64,000 nucleotides of DNA from JAAYPI01 sp963668615 (lineage in GTDB: Bacteria > Bacteroidota > Bacteroidia > Bacteroidales > Paludibacteraceae): assembly GCA_963668615.2 (NCBI GenBank), contig CAXXCL010000003.1, forward strand, positions 248,001 through 312,000, given 5' to 3'. Below are positions 53,443 through 62,190 of this stretch, piece by piece (the first letter of the stretch is position 1; each line of letters begins with the position of its first letter). The position numbers and the translations under genes were made by a program. The notes beneath the pieces were generated by a model that made no database searches, was not told the origin of the DNA, and was given only the letters and a program-made list of their open reading frames with translations.

Positions 53443-54339
53443 TTAGAAACAATTATTTAAGCAACAAATATTCTTTTCCTCAAACTCCAGAGTGGCATGA
53501 GAAACACCCTCTTCTGATAATATTTTTTTAAGATGAGCCTTTATTTCTTCCATTCGGGACATATCGGAAATTACAATATGTGAAGTCAGAGCCGTTTCAG
53601 TTGTACTCAGTGCCCAAATATGCAAATCATGTACACTTTCCACATACTGTTCAGAAACGATTATTTTTTCTATTTTCTCAATATCTATATTAGTAGGAAC
53701 ACCATCCAATGAAAGACGTATACTCTCGTGCAATAATTTCCATGTAGAAATAACAATCATCAATGCGATAAAAAGCCCAATAATCGGGTCAATAATATAC
53801 CAACCCGTAAATGCAATGACAATTCCGGAAATAACGACTCCAACAGAAACCAAAGCATCTGCTGCCATGTGTAAATAAGCCCCTTTTACATTTAAATCCT
53901 TTTCTTTGTCTTTGATGAATAAAAAGGCTGTAAGAGCATTAATAAAAACGCCAATACCAGCCACCCAAGCAATAGCAAAGCCTTCAAGTGGTTGAGGATT
54001 AAATAATTTATGAATACTTTCTGCCAATATAAAACCAACAGAAACTAACAAAATAACAGCATTTAAAAGTGAAACCAATACGGTACTTTTTTTATATCCG
54101 TAGGTGTATTTGTTATTTTTATGAACTTTTGAAAGTTTATATGCCAACATAGACAAAACCAAACTGGCAACGTCACCCAAATTATGACCCGCGTCCGAAA
54201 TCAATCCAAGGGAATTGTAATAGAAACCTGTGCTAAATTCAACTAAAACAAAAAGAACATTTAATAAAATTCCAATAAGAAAAATGTTTCCCAGATTCTT
54301 TATGTCATAATTATGTTCATGGTGATGATGATGTTCCAT
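53443..54339 (-). CDS. Cation diffusion facilitator (CzcD/ZitB-type)
   Basis: The product has 298 residues from the ATG at 54339 (MEHHHHHEHNYDI), chosen because the His-rich start is typical of the family. Six membrane helices follow, with the metal site residues in ISDAGHNLGD (helix 2) and HMAADALVS (helix 5), and a C-terminal cytosolic domain (SEQYVESVHDLHIWALS). It exports zinc or a similar divalent ion in exchange for protons. A 58-aa winged-helix gene lies just upstream in the same direction. Confidence 0.93.
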   Translation of the reverse strand: MEHHHHHEHNYDIKNLGNIFLIGILLNVLFVLVEFSTGFYYNSLGLISDAGHNLGDVASLVLSMLAYKLSKVHKNNKYTYGYKKSTVLVSLLNAVILLVSVGFILAESIHKLFNPQPLEGFAIAWVAGIGVFINALTAFLFIKDKEKDLNVKGAYLHMAADALVSVGVVISGIVIAFTGWYIIDPIIGLFIALMIVISTWKLLHESIRLSLDGVPTNIDIEKIEKIIVSEQYVESVHDLHIWALSTTETALTSHIVISDMSRMEEIKAHLKKILSEEGVSHATLEFEEKNICCLNNCF

Positions 54340-54362
54340 TTTCAGCTCTTTTGTATAACAAA

Positions 54363-54539
54363 TTATTTTACAGACCAATAACAACGCCTAGGAGAAACGA
54401 TTGATCCATTATCTTTTAATTGTTTCATTGCTTTGTCTACTTCCTTACGGTCTAATCCTGACAATTCTGCTATCTTACCTGCGTTTATAGGTTCTCCTGC
54501 ATTTTTAATTACTTCCAAAACTTTATTTATTGCTTCCAT
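54363..54539 (-). CDS. Small winged-helix protein with C-terminal CYW motif
   Basis: The product has 58 residues. It reads as a compact winged helix: an opening helix MEAINKVLEVIKNAG, the turn EPINAGKIAELSGLDRKEVD, a recognition helix KAMKQLKDNG and a wing ending SIVSPRRCYWSVK. Proteins of this form (SPxRCYW ending) occur in many strict anaerobes and methanogens and are labelled transcriptional regulators; their ligand is unknown. The lone cysteine in the wing could respond to metal or redox. It lies 23 bp upstream of the CDF gene and has its own promoter at 54570-54577, so it may control or be cotranscribed with the transporter. Confidence 0.82.
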   Translation of the reverse strand: MEAINKVLEVIKNAGEPINAGKIAELSGLDRKEVDKAMKQLKDNGSIVSPRRCYWSVK

Positions 54540-54569
54540 TTCACAAAATTTTATTTGTTAAATACCTTT

Positions 54570-54577
54570 CAAAGTTA
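54570..54577 (-). promoter_or_regulatory. Promoter -7 element of the winged-helix/CDF unit
   Basis: TAACTTTG on the minus strand, 30 bp before the ATG at 54539; leader about 24 nt. Confidence 0.5.
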
Positions 54578-54612
54578 CTAATTTTAATAATAACGCCATA
54601 TCGTTTACAAAC

Positions 54613-54655
54613 AAAAAGGGGAAAATTCGTTTTATCAAATTTTCCCCTTTTACAA
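54613..54655 (-). terminator. Intrinsic terminator of nifJ
   Basis: AAAAGGGGAAAATT (54614-54627) pairs perfectly with AATTTTCCCCTTTT (54638-54651). It stands between the nifJ stop (54672) and the promoter of the next minus-strand unit. Confidence 0.88.
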
Positions 54656-54671
54656 TTATATAACTTCAATG

Positions 54672-57600
54672 TTATTTTTCACTATTTCCAACTTGCTCTG
54701 CCATTCTCTTGTAACCATTATAACGCCACAAAGCATTCTTCTGAGTTTCTTGGAACAATTCTTCAGCTTGTGTGGGGAATACTTTCTTCAAGGAATTGTA
54801 ACGAACTTCTCCCATAAGGAATTCTTGGAATTTAGTCCAATCGGGTTCTTTCGAATCAAGCTGCATTGGATTCTTGCCCTCTGCCTCCAAATCGGGATTA
54901 AAACGATACAAATGCCAGTATCCACATTCAACGGCACGAGCTTCTTCTGCCTGAGCTTTACCCATACCGGCTTTCAAACCATGATTAATACATGGTGCAT
55001 ATGCAATAATTAATGAAGGTCCGTTATAAGCTTCAGCCTCTCGAATGGCTTTCAATGTTTGTGCTTGATTAGCACCCATTGCAATTTGAGCAACATACAC
55101 GTAACCGTAGGTTGCAGCAATCATACCAAGGTCTTTTTTACGAACACGCTTACCCGAAGCAGCGAACTTAGCAACAGCTCCAACGGGAGTAGATTTTGAA
55201 GACTGACCTCCTGTGTTGGAGTAAACTTCAGTATCAACGACCAATACATTTACGTCCTTTCCGGATGCCAATACATGGTCTAAACCACCAAAACCTATAT
55301 CATATCCCCAACCGTCACCACCAATAATCCATTGTGATCTCTTAATAATAAATTTAGTCAATGGACGAATATCTTTGCAAATATCACAACCACAAGCATT
55401 TACAAGTGGCGTAATTTTCACCTCTAATTCTGTTGTTTTGAGAGGATTATTACGATTTTCAAGCCATTCTCCAAAGTAACCCTTCAATTCCGCACTGCAA
55501 CAATCACAAGTCATACCTTTTTTGAAAAGCTCAGCCAAACGATCACGCATGGTATCAACGGCAAAAACCATACCCAAACCAAATTCAGCATTGTCTTCAA
55601 ATAGAGAATTTGCCCAAGCCGTTCCACGTCCCTGTTCATTTTTGGTATAAGGCGTAGAAGGAGCTGACCCTGAATAAATTGAGGTACAACCTGTCGCATT
55701 TGCAACCATCTGACGGTCTCCAAATAATTGAGAAATTAATTTCACATATGGAGTTTCACCGCAACCGGAGCAAGCTCCGGAGAATTCAAATAATGGAGTC
55801 GCAAACTGTGAGTTTTTAACATTAGCTTGAATATCTACCAAACTTTGTTTCGTCTTAACATTAGCAACTGAAAAATCCCAATTATCTTGGTTCGGAAGTT
55901 CGCCCTCAATAGGCACCATAGTCAAAGCCTTGTTTCCTTTGTTTCCGGGACACACATCTGCACAATTAGAACAACCAAGACAGTCAAGAACATCGACTTG
56001 AATACGGAAAGTCATTCCGGTAAATTGTTTTCCGTTAGCTTTTAACGTATTATAGCCGACCGGTGCCTTGGCTTGTTCTGCTTCGTCAAGAACGAATGGA
56101 CGAATACAAGCATGAGGACAAACATATGCACACTGGTTACATTGAATACAATTATCAGCATTCCAAACAGGAACAAAAGCAGCAACACCACGTTTTTCAT
56201 ATTTGGCGGTTCCTTGTTCCCAAGTACCATCCTCACGACCTTTAAACGCTGAAACAGGAAGATCATCTCCCGCTTGTGCATTAATAGGCATAACAATATT
56301 TTTCACAAAATCAGGAATAGAACTGTCAACAACGGGTTCTTCTACTATAATATCAGCCCACTCTGCAGGGACATCAACTTTTACATAATCACCACCACGA
56401 TCAACGGCTGCATAATTCATATTAACGACATTTTCGCCCTTTTTACCGTATGATTTATTGATAGCATATTTCATCTTTTCCACAGCCAATTCGTAAGGAA
56501 TTACGTTGGTAATCTTAAAAAATGCCGATTGCAAAATAGTGTTGGTGCGATTACCCAAACCAATATTCTGTGCAATTTCTGTAGCATCAATAATGTAGAA
56601 ACTAATATTATTTACTGCTAAATATTTTTTAATTTTATTTGGAAGATGTTTTTTCACTTCTTCTGCATTCCAAACTGTATTTAACAAAAATGTTCCATTT
56701 TTCTTCAACCCTTTAGTAATATCATAAAGATGAAGATAAGCTTGAACATGGCACGCAACAAAATCTGGAGTAGTTACCAAATAGGTAGAACGTATTTCAG
56801 AATCCCCAAAACGAAGATGAGAACAAGTAAATCCTCCTGATTTTTTTGAGTCATACGAGAAATAAGCCTGAACTTTTTTAGTTGAATTATCACCAATGAT
56901 TTTAATAGAATTTTTGTTGGCTCCTACTGTTCCATCAGCACCAAGTCCATAAAATTTTGCCTCATAAATACCTGAACCACCTAAGGCAATTTCTTCCTTC
57001 AAAGGAAGAGAGGTAAAGGTTACATCATCCACAATACCAACCGTAAAGTGATTTTTTGGCATATTCAAAGCAAGATTTTCATAAATGGCCAAAACTTGTG
57101 CAGGGGTAAAGTCCTTAGAAGACAATCCATAACGACCACCCACGATGACAGGCTCTTCTTTTGCACCATAAAAACAATCTTTTACGTCCAAGTAAAGAGG
57201 TTCTCCGTTTGCTCCCGGTTCCTTTGTACGGTCAAGCACACAAATTTTCTTGGCAGTTTTAGGAACAGCAGCAAGAAAATGTTTCGCGGAAAATGGACGA
57301 TAAAGATGTACCGCTACTAAACCTACTTTTTCTCCCTTTGCTATCAAATAATCAATGCCTTCACGAAGTGCTTCCGTTGCAGAACCCATGGCAATAACCA
57401 CACGATCAGCATCAGGTGCACCGTAATAATCGAACAAACCGTATTTTCGACCTGTAATTTTATTTATTTCGTTAACATATTCTTCTACAATGCCTACAAC
57501 GTTATCATAAAATGGGTTAGAAGCTTCGCGGGCTTGAAAATAAATATCCGGATTTTGAGCTGTACCTCTGAGAACTGGATTTTCAGGATTCAAAGCACGT

Positions 57601-58220
57601 TCACGGAATTCGGCAAGAGCTTTCTGGTCAATTAGTTTAGCGACTTCATCCATGTCCATTTCTTCAATTTTCTGTATTTCGTGAGACGTACGGAAACCAT
57701 CAAAGAAGTGAACAAAAGGAACACGTGATTTAATAGCAGATAAATGAGCCACAGCAGCCAAATCCATTACTTCTTGGACAGATCCCGTAGCAAGCATAGC
57801 ACAACCGGTCTGACGAACGGCCATTACATCTTGGTGATCGCCAAAAATTGATAGTGCATGAGATGCTAATGCACGAGCAGCCACATGGTAAACTCCCGGA
57901 AGAAGTTCTCCCCCTACTTTATACATATTAGGAACCATCAATAACAAACCCTGTGATGCAGTAAATGTTGATGACAATGCTCCAGCCTGAAGAGATCCGT
58001 GCATAGCGGCAGCAGCTCCAGCCTCTGATTGCATTTCTTGGACTTGTACCGTTTCTCCGAAGATATTTTTACGACCGGCAGCAGCCCATTCGTCAACATA
58101 TTCTGCCATTGTTGACGATGGCGTGATTGGATAAATGGCAGCAACTTCACTAAACATATATGCTATGTGTGCAGCAGCTTGATTACCATCACATGTTAGA
58201 AATTTTTTTTCTTTAGCCAT
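54672..58220 (-). CDS. nifJ: Pyruvate:ferredoxin (flavodoxin) oxidoreductase
   Basis: The product has 1182 residues, the single-chain form. Domain I starts YPITPSSTMAEYVDEWA; domain II has a GSATEALREG loop; the ferredoxin-type domain carries CIQCNQCAYVCP and CLGCSNCADVCP; the thiamine-diphosphate domain has ACSGCGETPY, GDGWGYDIGFGG and VYSNTGGQSSKSTP. It turns pyruvate, CoA and oxidised ferredoxin into acetyl-CoA, CO2 and reduced ferredoxin, the key step of anaerobic fermentation. It lies 55 bp downstream of rho and may be read from the same promoter, with a terminator at 54613. Confidence 0.97.
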   Translation of the reverse strand: MAKEKKFLTCDGNQAAAHIAYMFSEVAAIYPITPSSTMAEYVDEWAAAGRKNIFGETVQVQEMQSEAGAAAAMHGSLQAGALSSTFTASQGLLLMVPNMYKVGGELLPGVYHVAARALASHALSIFGDHQDVMAVRQTGCAMLATGSVQEVMDLAAVAHLSAIKSRVPFVHFFDGFRTSHEIQKIEEMDMDEVAKLIDQKALAEFRERALNPENPVLRGTAQNPDIYFQAREASNPFYDNVVGIVEEYVNEINKITGRKYGLFDYYGAPDADRVVIAMGSATEALREGIDYLIAKGEKVGLVAVHLYRPFSAKHFLAAVPKTAKKICVLDRTKEPGANGEPLYLDVKDCFYGAKEEPVIVGGRYGLSSKDFTPAQVLAIYENLALNMPKNHFTVGIVDDVTFTSLPLKEEIALGGSGIYEAKFYGLGADGTVGANKNSIKIIGDNSTKKVQAYFSYDSKKSGGFTCSHLRFGDSEIRSTYLVTTPDFVACHVQAYLHLYDITKGLKKNGTFLLNTVWNAEEVKKHLPNKIKKYLAVNNISFYIIDATEIAQNIGLGNRTNTILQSAFFKITNVIPYELAVEKMKYAINKSYGKKGENVVNMNYAAVDRGGDYVKVDVPAEWADIIVEEPVVDSSIPDFVKNIVMPINAQAGDDLPVSAFKGREDGTWEQGTAKYEKRGVAAFVPVWNADNCIQCNQCAYVCPHACIRPFVLDEAEQAKAPVGYNTLKANGKQFTGMTFRIQVDVLDCLGCSNCADVCPGNKGNKALTMVPIEGELPNQDNWDFSVANVKTKQSLVDIQANVKNSQFATPLFEFSGACSGCGETPYVKLISQLFGDRQMVANATGCTSIYSGSAPSTPYTKNEQGRGTAWANSLFEDNAEFGLGMVFAVDTMRDRLAELFKKGMTCDCCSAELKGYFGEWLENRNNPLKTTELEVKITPLVNACGCDICKDIRPLTKFIIKRSQWIIGGDGWGYDIGFGGLDHVLASGKDVNVLVVDTEVYSNTGGQSSKSTPVGAVAKFAASGKRVRKKDLGMIAATYGYVYVAQIAMGANQAQTLKAIREAEAYNGPSLIIAYAPCINHGLKAGMGKAQAEEARAVECGYWHLYRFNPDLEAEGKNPMQLDSKEPDWTKFQEFLMGEVRYNSLKKVFPTQAEELFQETQKNALWRYNGYKRMAEQVGNSEK

Positions 58221-58275
58221 TTTTAGAATGATTAATTATTAATTAAATATAATCTATTTGTTCTTAAAGTAAATT

Positions 58276-59967
58276 TTATCCATTCATTGAAACAAGAAAT
58301 TCTTCATTATCTCGTGTTTTTTCCATTCTATCTTTTAAAAATTCCATTGCTTCTGTAGAATTCATATCTGATAAATAACGACGCAAAATCCACATTCTAT
58401 TCAATGTATCTTTATCCAACAATAAATCATCACGACGAGTACTTGACGCCATAATGTCAATAGCAGGGAACAATCTTTTATTGGATAATTTTCTATCCAA
58501 TTGCAATTCCATATTACCGGTACCTTTAAATTCTTCAAAAATCACATCATCCATTTTCGACCCGGTATCAGTTAGTGCTGTTGCTATAATGGTAAGGCTT
58601 CCCCCATTTTCTATATTTCTTGCAGCACCAAAAAAACGCTTTGGTTTATGTAATGCATTCGCATCCACACCTCCAGAAAGCACCTTGCCGGAAGCCGGAG
58701 AAACTGTATTGTAAGCTCTTGCCAAACGTGTTATTGAGTCCAAAAGAATAACAACATCATGACCACATTCAACTAATCTCTTAGCCTTTTCATGAACAAT
58801 AGATGCCACTTTTACATGTTTTTCCGCAGGTTCGTCAAATGTGGAAGAAACAACCTCGGCTTTTACACTTCTAGCCATATCTGTTACTTCTTCAGGGCGT
58901 TCATCAATAAGCAAAATTATCATGTAGACTTCGGGATGATTAGCTAAAATAGCATTAGCGATTTCCTTTAACAAGACGGTTTTACCTGTTTTCGGTTGAG
59001 CCACAATCAAACCACGCTGTCCCTTACCTATTGGGCAAAATAAATCCACAATACGGGTTGATAATGACGAAGCTGATTTGCCTATAAGCGTAAATTTTTC
59101 TTCTGGGAATAATGGTGTAAGGTGTTCAAAAGGAACTCTATCTCTGACAAAACCGGGATCTCTACCATTAATTTTTTCAACTTTTACCAAAGGAAAATAT
59201 TTCTCGCCTTCTTTGGGAGGTCTTATTGATCCATCCACCGTATCTCCTGTTTTTAATCCAAAAAGTCTGATTTGAGATTGAGAGACATAGACATCATCAG
59301 GTGACGAAAAATAATTATATTCAGGTGAACGCAAAAAACCATAACCATCTTGCATAATTTCAAGCACTCCCGACCCTTTTAATAAATTATCAAATTCATA
59401 TGGTTTATCCGCAGCTTCGGCTTCTAAAGATGTTGGTTTAACTTTTTGTATTTTTTTTAATATTTGAGGTTCTTTATTGACATTTATGTAGGGTTCAGAA
59501 AAAACGGAATCAAGAATAATTGGATTCTCCAAAAGGACTTCTTCATCTGCGACTGGAAATACAATATCAATTTCTGATTTCACATCTTTGTTTTCCTTAT
59601 TTTCCACGACAGGCAAAACTCTTTTAGAAATAATAACCTTTTTAGACTTATTTACCTTCAAAGGCTCTTTCTCCAAACTAGGAGAAATAACTTCCGGTAC
59701 TATTACATTTTCCGTAACCGATTTATTAGTAGCTGCCACCACAGGTTGTTCCTTCTTACGAATTACTCTTACTCTCTTTTTATCGTCTTTCATTACAGAA
59801 GGCTTTTCTAAACTTTTCTTTTGAGAAACAGTTTCCGCCTCTCGATCTAGAATAGCATACACCAATGTTTTCTTATCCATAGTTTCTGATTTAGAGACAG
59901 CCAATTGTTGGGCTAACGTCTGAAGTTCCAAAAGAGATTTACTCTCTAATTCATTGATTGTAGACAT
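58276..59967 (-). CDS. rho: Transcription termination factor Rho with disordered insertion
   Basis: The product has 563 residues, about 140 longer than E. coli Rho. The Rho_N helix bundle (1-46) is followed by a K/E/V/P-rich disordered stretch (about 48-190), then the RNA-binding cold-shock-like domain (GVLEIMQDGYGFLRS at about 200, VYVSQSQIRLFGL) and the hexameric ATPase: Walker A QPKTGKT at 324-330, LLIDERPEEVTDM, Q/R loops and a C-terminal MEFLKDRMEKTRDNEEFL. Such insertions are usual in Bacteroidota and in Bacteroides have been shown to drive condensate formation. A hairpin sits in its leader. Confidence 0.97.
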   Translation of the reverse strand: MSTINELESKSLLELQTLAQQLAVSKSETMDKKTLVYAILDREAETVSQKKSLEKPSVMKDDKKRVRVIRKKEQPVVAATNKSVTENVIVPEVISPSLEKEPLKVNKSKKVIISKRVLPVVENKENKDVKSEIDIVFPVADEEVLLENPIILDSVFSEPYINVNKEPQILKKIQKVKPTSLEAEAADKPYEFDNLLKGSGVLEIMQDGYGFLRSPEYNYFSSPDDVYVSQSQIRLFGLKTGDTVDGSIRPPKEGEKYFPLVKVEKINGRDPGFVRDRVPFEHLTPLFPEEKFTLIGKSASSLSTRIVDLFCPIGKGQRGLIVAQPKTGKTVLLKEIANAILANHPEVYMIILLIDERPEEVTDMARSVKAEVVSSTFDEPAEKHVKVASIVHEKAKRLVECGHDVVILLDSITRLARAYNTVSPASGKVLSGGVDANALHKPKRFFGAARNIENGGSLTIIATALTDTGSKMDDVIFEEFKGTGNMELQLDRKLSNKRLFPAIDIMASSTRRDDLLLDKDTLNRMWILRRYLSDMNSTEAMEFLKDRMEKTRDNEEFLVSMNG

Positions 59968-59993
59968 GAAAAATGGTTTTTAATGTATAACTC

Positions 59994-60016
59994 TCCTTTT
60001 GCAACATGCAAAAGGA
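59994..60016 (-). promoter_or_regulatory. Hairpin in the rho leader
   Basis: TCCTTTTGCA (59994-60003) and TGCAAAAGGA (60007-60016) form a perfect 10-bp stem with a three-base loop, 27 bases before the rho ATG. It lies in the roughly 115-nt leader predicted from the promoter at 60091-60098. It is a candidate for control of rho by its own product or by initiation blocking. Confidence 0.5.
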
Positions 60017-60090
60017 TTATAAGAAAAAAAATGATTATTTTTTTGATTATGATTTTCGACTATGAGAATATCGAAAAAATTTTGACACTG

Positions 60091-60098
60091 CAAAGGTA
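60091..60098 (-). promoter_or_regulatory. Promoter -7 element of rho
   Basis: TACCTTTG on the minus strand; transcription would start near 60084, giving a leader of about 117 nt, unusually long among the genes in this window. Confidence 0.5.
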
Positions 60099-60145
60099 AT
60101 AATTTTTATTCTTATTACTAAATCTTTATGTTGATTTATTCGAAA

Positions 60146-60180
60146 AAAAAGCGAGTTGAGATTTACTCAACTCGCTTTTA
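60146..60180 (-). terminator. Intrinsic terminator of the alpha-amylase gene
   Basis: GCGAGTTGAG (60151-60160) pairs perfectly with CTCAACTCGC (60166-60175); on the minus strand eight T follow. Confidence 0.9.
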
Positions 60181-60204
60181 AATATCCGAATTCAAAAGAC
60201 CTTG

Positions 60205-62079
60205 TTAGTATTTAATAAACTTACTCGTTTGAACAGTATTATCAACATACACAACTTTTACCAAAAACATTCCTGCTGGGAGATCAGAAACATTGACCTT
60301 TAAATCAGAAGAGGTTTTCACCACACTTCCCGAAAGACTTTCTATAACAACTTGAGCGATTTGATCCTCTGTGTCAATATTTAAAACATCTTGGGTAGGA
60401 TTAGGATAAATTGACAAATGTTTTGCTTCAATCTCATTTATTGCAGAACTACATGTAGCATCAACTGTAACAGCATATTTACCACTGGTAAGAGAGCCTG
60501 CTGTCCAACAAATATTGCCTGTAGTAGTTAAATCAACAGTTTGTTCTCCTCCCGAAGCAACACCATTATTGATAACAACACCCATAGTAGATGCAGTAAC
60601 ATTCGTAAGTGTAATTGAATAATAACCATCTGTTCCCAACGTCATTGCTGTACCCGGCCATGTGCCTCCTGAAAAATTTTCGGATGTATTACTTGCATCC
60701 CAAGCCCATATAGACGCTGCAGTCCATGATGCTGGTGCTTTAAATCTAATAGTTATGGTTCCTATGTCTGTTCCCGGATCAGAACTTCCACCACAATTAG
60801 TTCCTGTAATTTTCGTATAATATGCCCAACCTGTACCTGAGCAAGCTACTGTATAGCCACTGGGAGTTCCACTCCAAGAGCCGACTCTACAAATAAGAGT
60901 TCCACAGGTTCCAATACCTGTCGATTCATAATATCCACTTGTATTGGTTACAGTCACATCTGAATTACTATTCAAACCCACAGATTTACGAGCTGCAATC
61001 ATACTTTGAATAGCGGACTTATTTGAAACCCAATGTTTCCAAAAAACGCAAGGAATACCAGCCGCAGACAACATAATGGCATTAGCCTTTTCAACATCAC
61101 CTGTATAAGGCCAATTTCCATCTGTATGACTAACATCGGTATCATGGTTATCAATAAAAGTAACCGCATACTGACGCATCGCAGAATTATGGATAAGTCC
61201 TGCCGGACGAGCCGTTGAACCATCAAGCCATGACAAACCCGAATAACTGGTTCCTCCTCCCCAAGTCGTTATTGCATTTTTGAATGCAAAGTCAAATACC
61301 ATAGAAGATTGGCTGGTAGCATCTACCCAAGCCTTGAGTGCATCGTAACTGGCATCGTAATATTCACCCACTGAAAGATAATTACCTGCTGCTTGAGTAT
61401 ATATCTTCGTGTATTTACCAAGATATCCTTTTACCAAATCAAAACGCCAACCATCAAAACCTATTTCATTCTTCATATACTGTAAGTATGCATTGATGCC
61501 CGCTTGAACAACAGAAGAAGAATGGTCTAAATCACGAGCTGAACAATATCCACCCGAAGCAGAACAAACCGTTTCATAACCGGCATCCTTTGCTCCGGTT
61601 CCTGGATTTTCATCATCAGAACAAATTTGAGCCATTGTGAAGGCTGTACTTCCATAAGTACCGAAATTATCCGGATAAAAAGTAGTAGCCGTACTTCCTG
61701 CTCTATGGTTAAGAACAATATCCGCAATTACTTTTGCACCTCCCGTATGTAGGGTTGAAATAAGAGTTTGTAAAGTAGATTTTGATCCCCACGAGCTAGT
61801 AAATCCAGACCACAAAATCGGATGGTAACCCATATTAGAGGTTCCACCACCTTCTCCATTATGACAAGGAGGTAACCAAACCAAATCAAAACTTTCAGCA
61901 ATTTCAGCCGCAGAATTATTCAATAGAGCCCACGTCGTTGCAGATTGAGAATTCCAATAAAATGCCTGCAACATAACATCTGTAGAGGCCAACGGCACTT
62001 GAGAATAGGCACTGGTTGATGCTAAGAGACAGAAAAAAGCAACCAATAAGTGCTTAATTTTTGTGTTCAATTTTTTCAT
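60205..62079 (-). CDS. Exported alpha-amylase (GH13) with starch-binding module and T9SS type A signal
   Basis: The product has 624 residues. A signal peptide ends near SAYSQ. The GH13 barrel (about 30-405) has VIADIVLNHRAG, the nucleophile aspartate in DGWRFDLVKGY, the acid/base glutamate in LSVGEYYD and the stabilising aspartate in FIDNHDTD. A CBM26-like starch-binding module follows (about 440-545, FKAPASWTAASIWAWDA). The last 75 residues are a type A sorting domain (LSIYPNPTQDVLNI, GMFLVKVVYVDN, SKFIKY). It hydrolyses starch outside the cell, bound to the surface or released. It pairs logically with the phosphorylase at 21666. Confidence 0.95.
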   Translation of the reverse strand: MKKLNTKIKHLLVAFFCLLASTSAYSQVPLASTDVMLQAFYWNSQSATTWALLNNSAAEIAESFDLVWLPPCHNGEGGGTSNMGYHPILWSGFTSSWGSKSTLQTLISTLHTGGAKVIADIVLNHRAGSTATTFYPDNFGTYGSTAFTMAQICSDDENPGTGAKDAGYETVCSASGGYCSARDLDHSSSVVQAGINAYLQYMKNEIGFDGWRFDLVKGYLGKYTKIYTQAAGNYLSVGEYYDASYDALKAWVDATSQSSMVFDFAFKNAITTWGGGTSYSGLSWLDGSTARPAGLIHNSAMRQYAVTFIDNHDTDVSHTDGNWPYTGDVEKANAIMLSAAGIPCVFWKHWVSNKSAIQSMIAARKSVGLNSNSDVTVTNTSGYYESTGIGTCGTLICRVGSWSGTPSGYTVACSGTGWAYYTKITGTNCGGSSDPGTDIGTITIRFKAPASWTAASIWAWDASNTSENFSGGTWPGTAMTLGTDGYYSITLTNVTASTMGVVINNGVASGGEQTVDLTTTGNICWTAGSLTSGKYAVTVDATCSSAINEIEAKHLSIYPNPTQDVLNIDTEDQIAQVVIESLSGSVVKTSSDLKVNVSDLPAGMFLVKVVYVDNTVQTSKFIKY

Positions 62080-62123
62080 TTCTTTTATTTTTAAGATTAA
62101 GGTTTCGTAAAAGTGAGTGTAAA

Positions 62124-62179
62124 GTTAATCATATAAAAAAAAGAAACAAAAATTTGTCTCTTTTTTTTATATGATTAAC
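62124..62179. terminator. Long A/T-rich hairpin between sulP and the amylase gene
   Basis: The arms at 62124-62150 and 62153-62179 (27 bases each) are complementary with one mismatch; a run of eight A and a run of eight T sit within the arms. It follows the sulP stop (62191) and so terminates that gene. Its far arm overlaps a possible amylase -7 element (TAACTTTA, 62127-62120). Confidence 0.75.
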
Positions 62180-62190
62180 AATGCTGATTT

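Noticed and set aside
54669..55013. 114-codon open frame on the plus strand
   Set aside because: Antisense to the end of nifJ and overlapping its stop; no motif.
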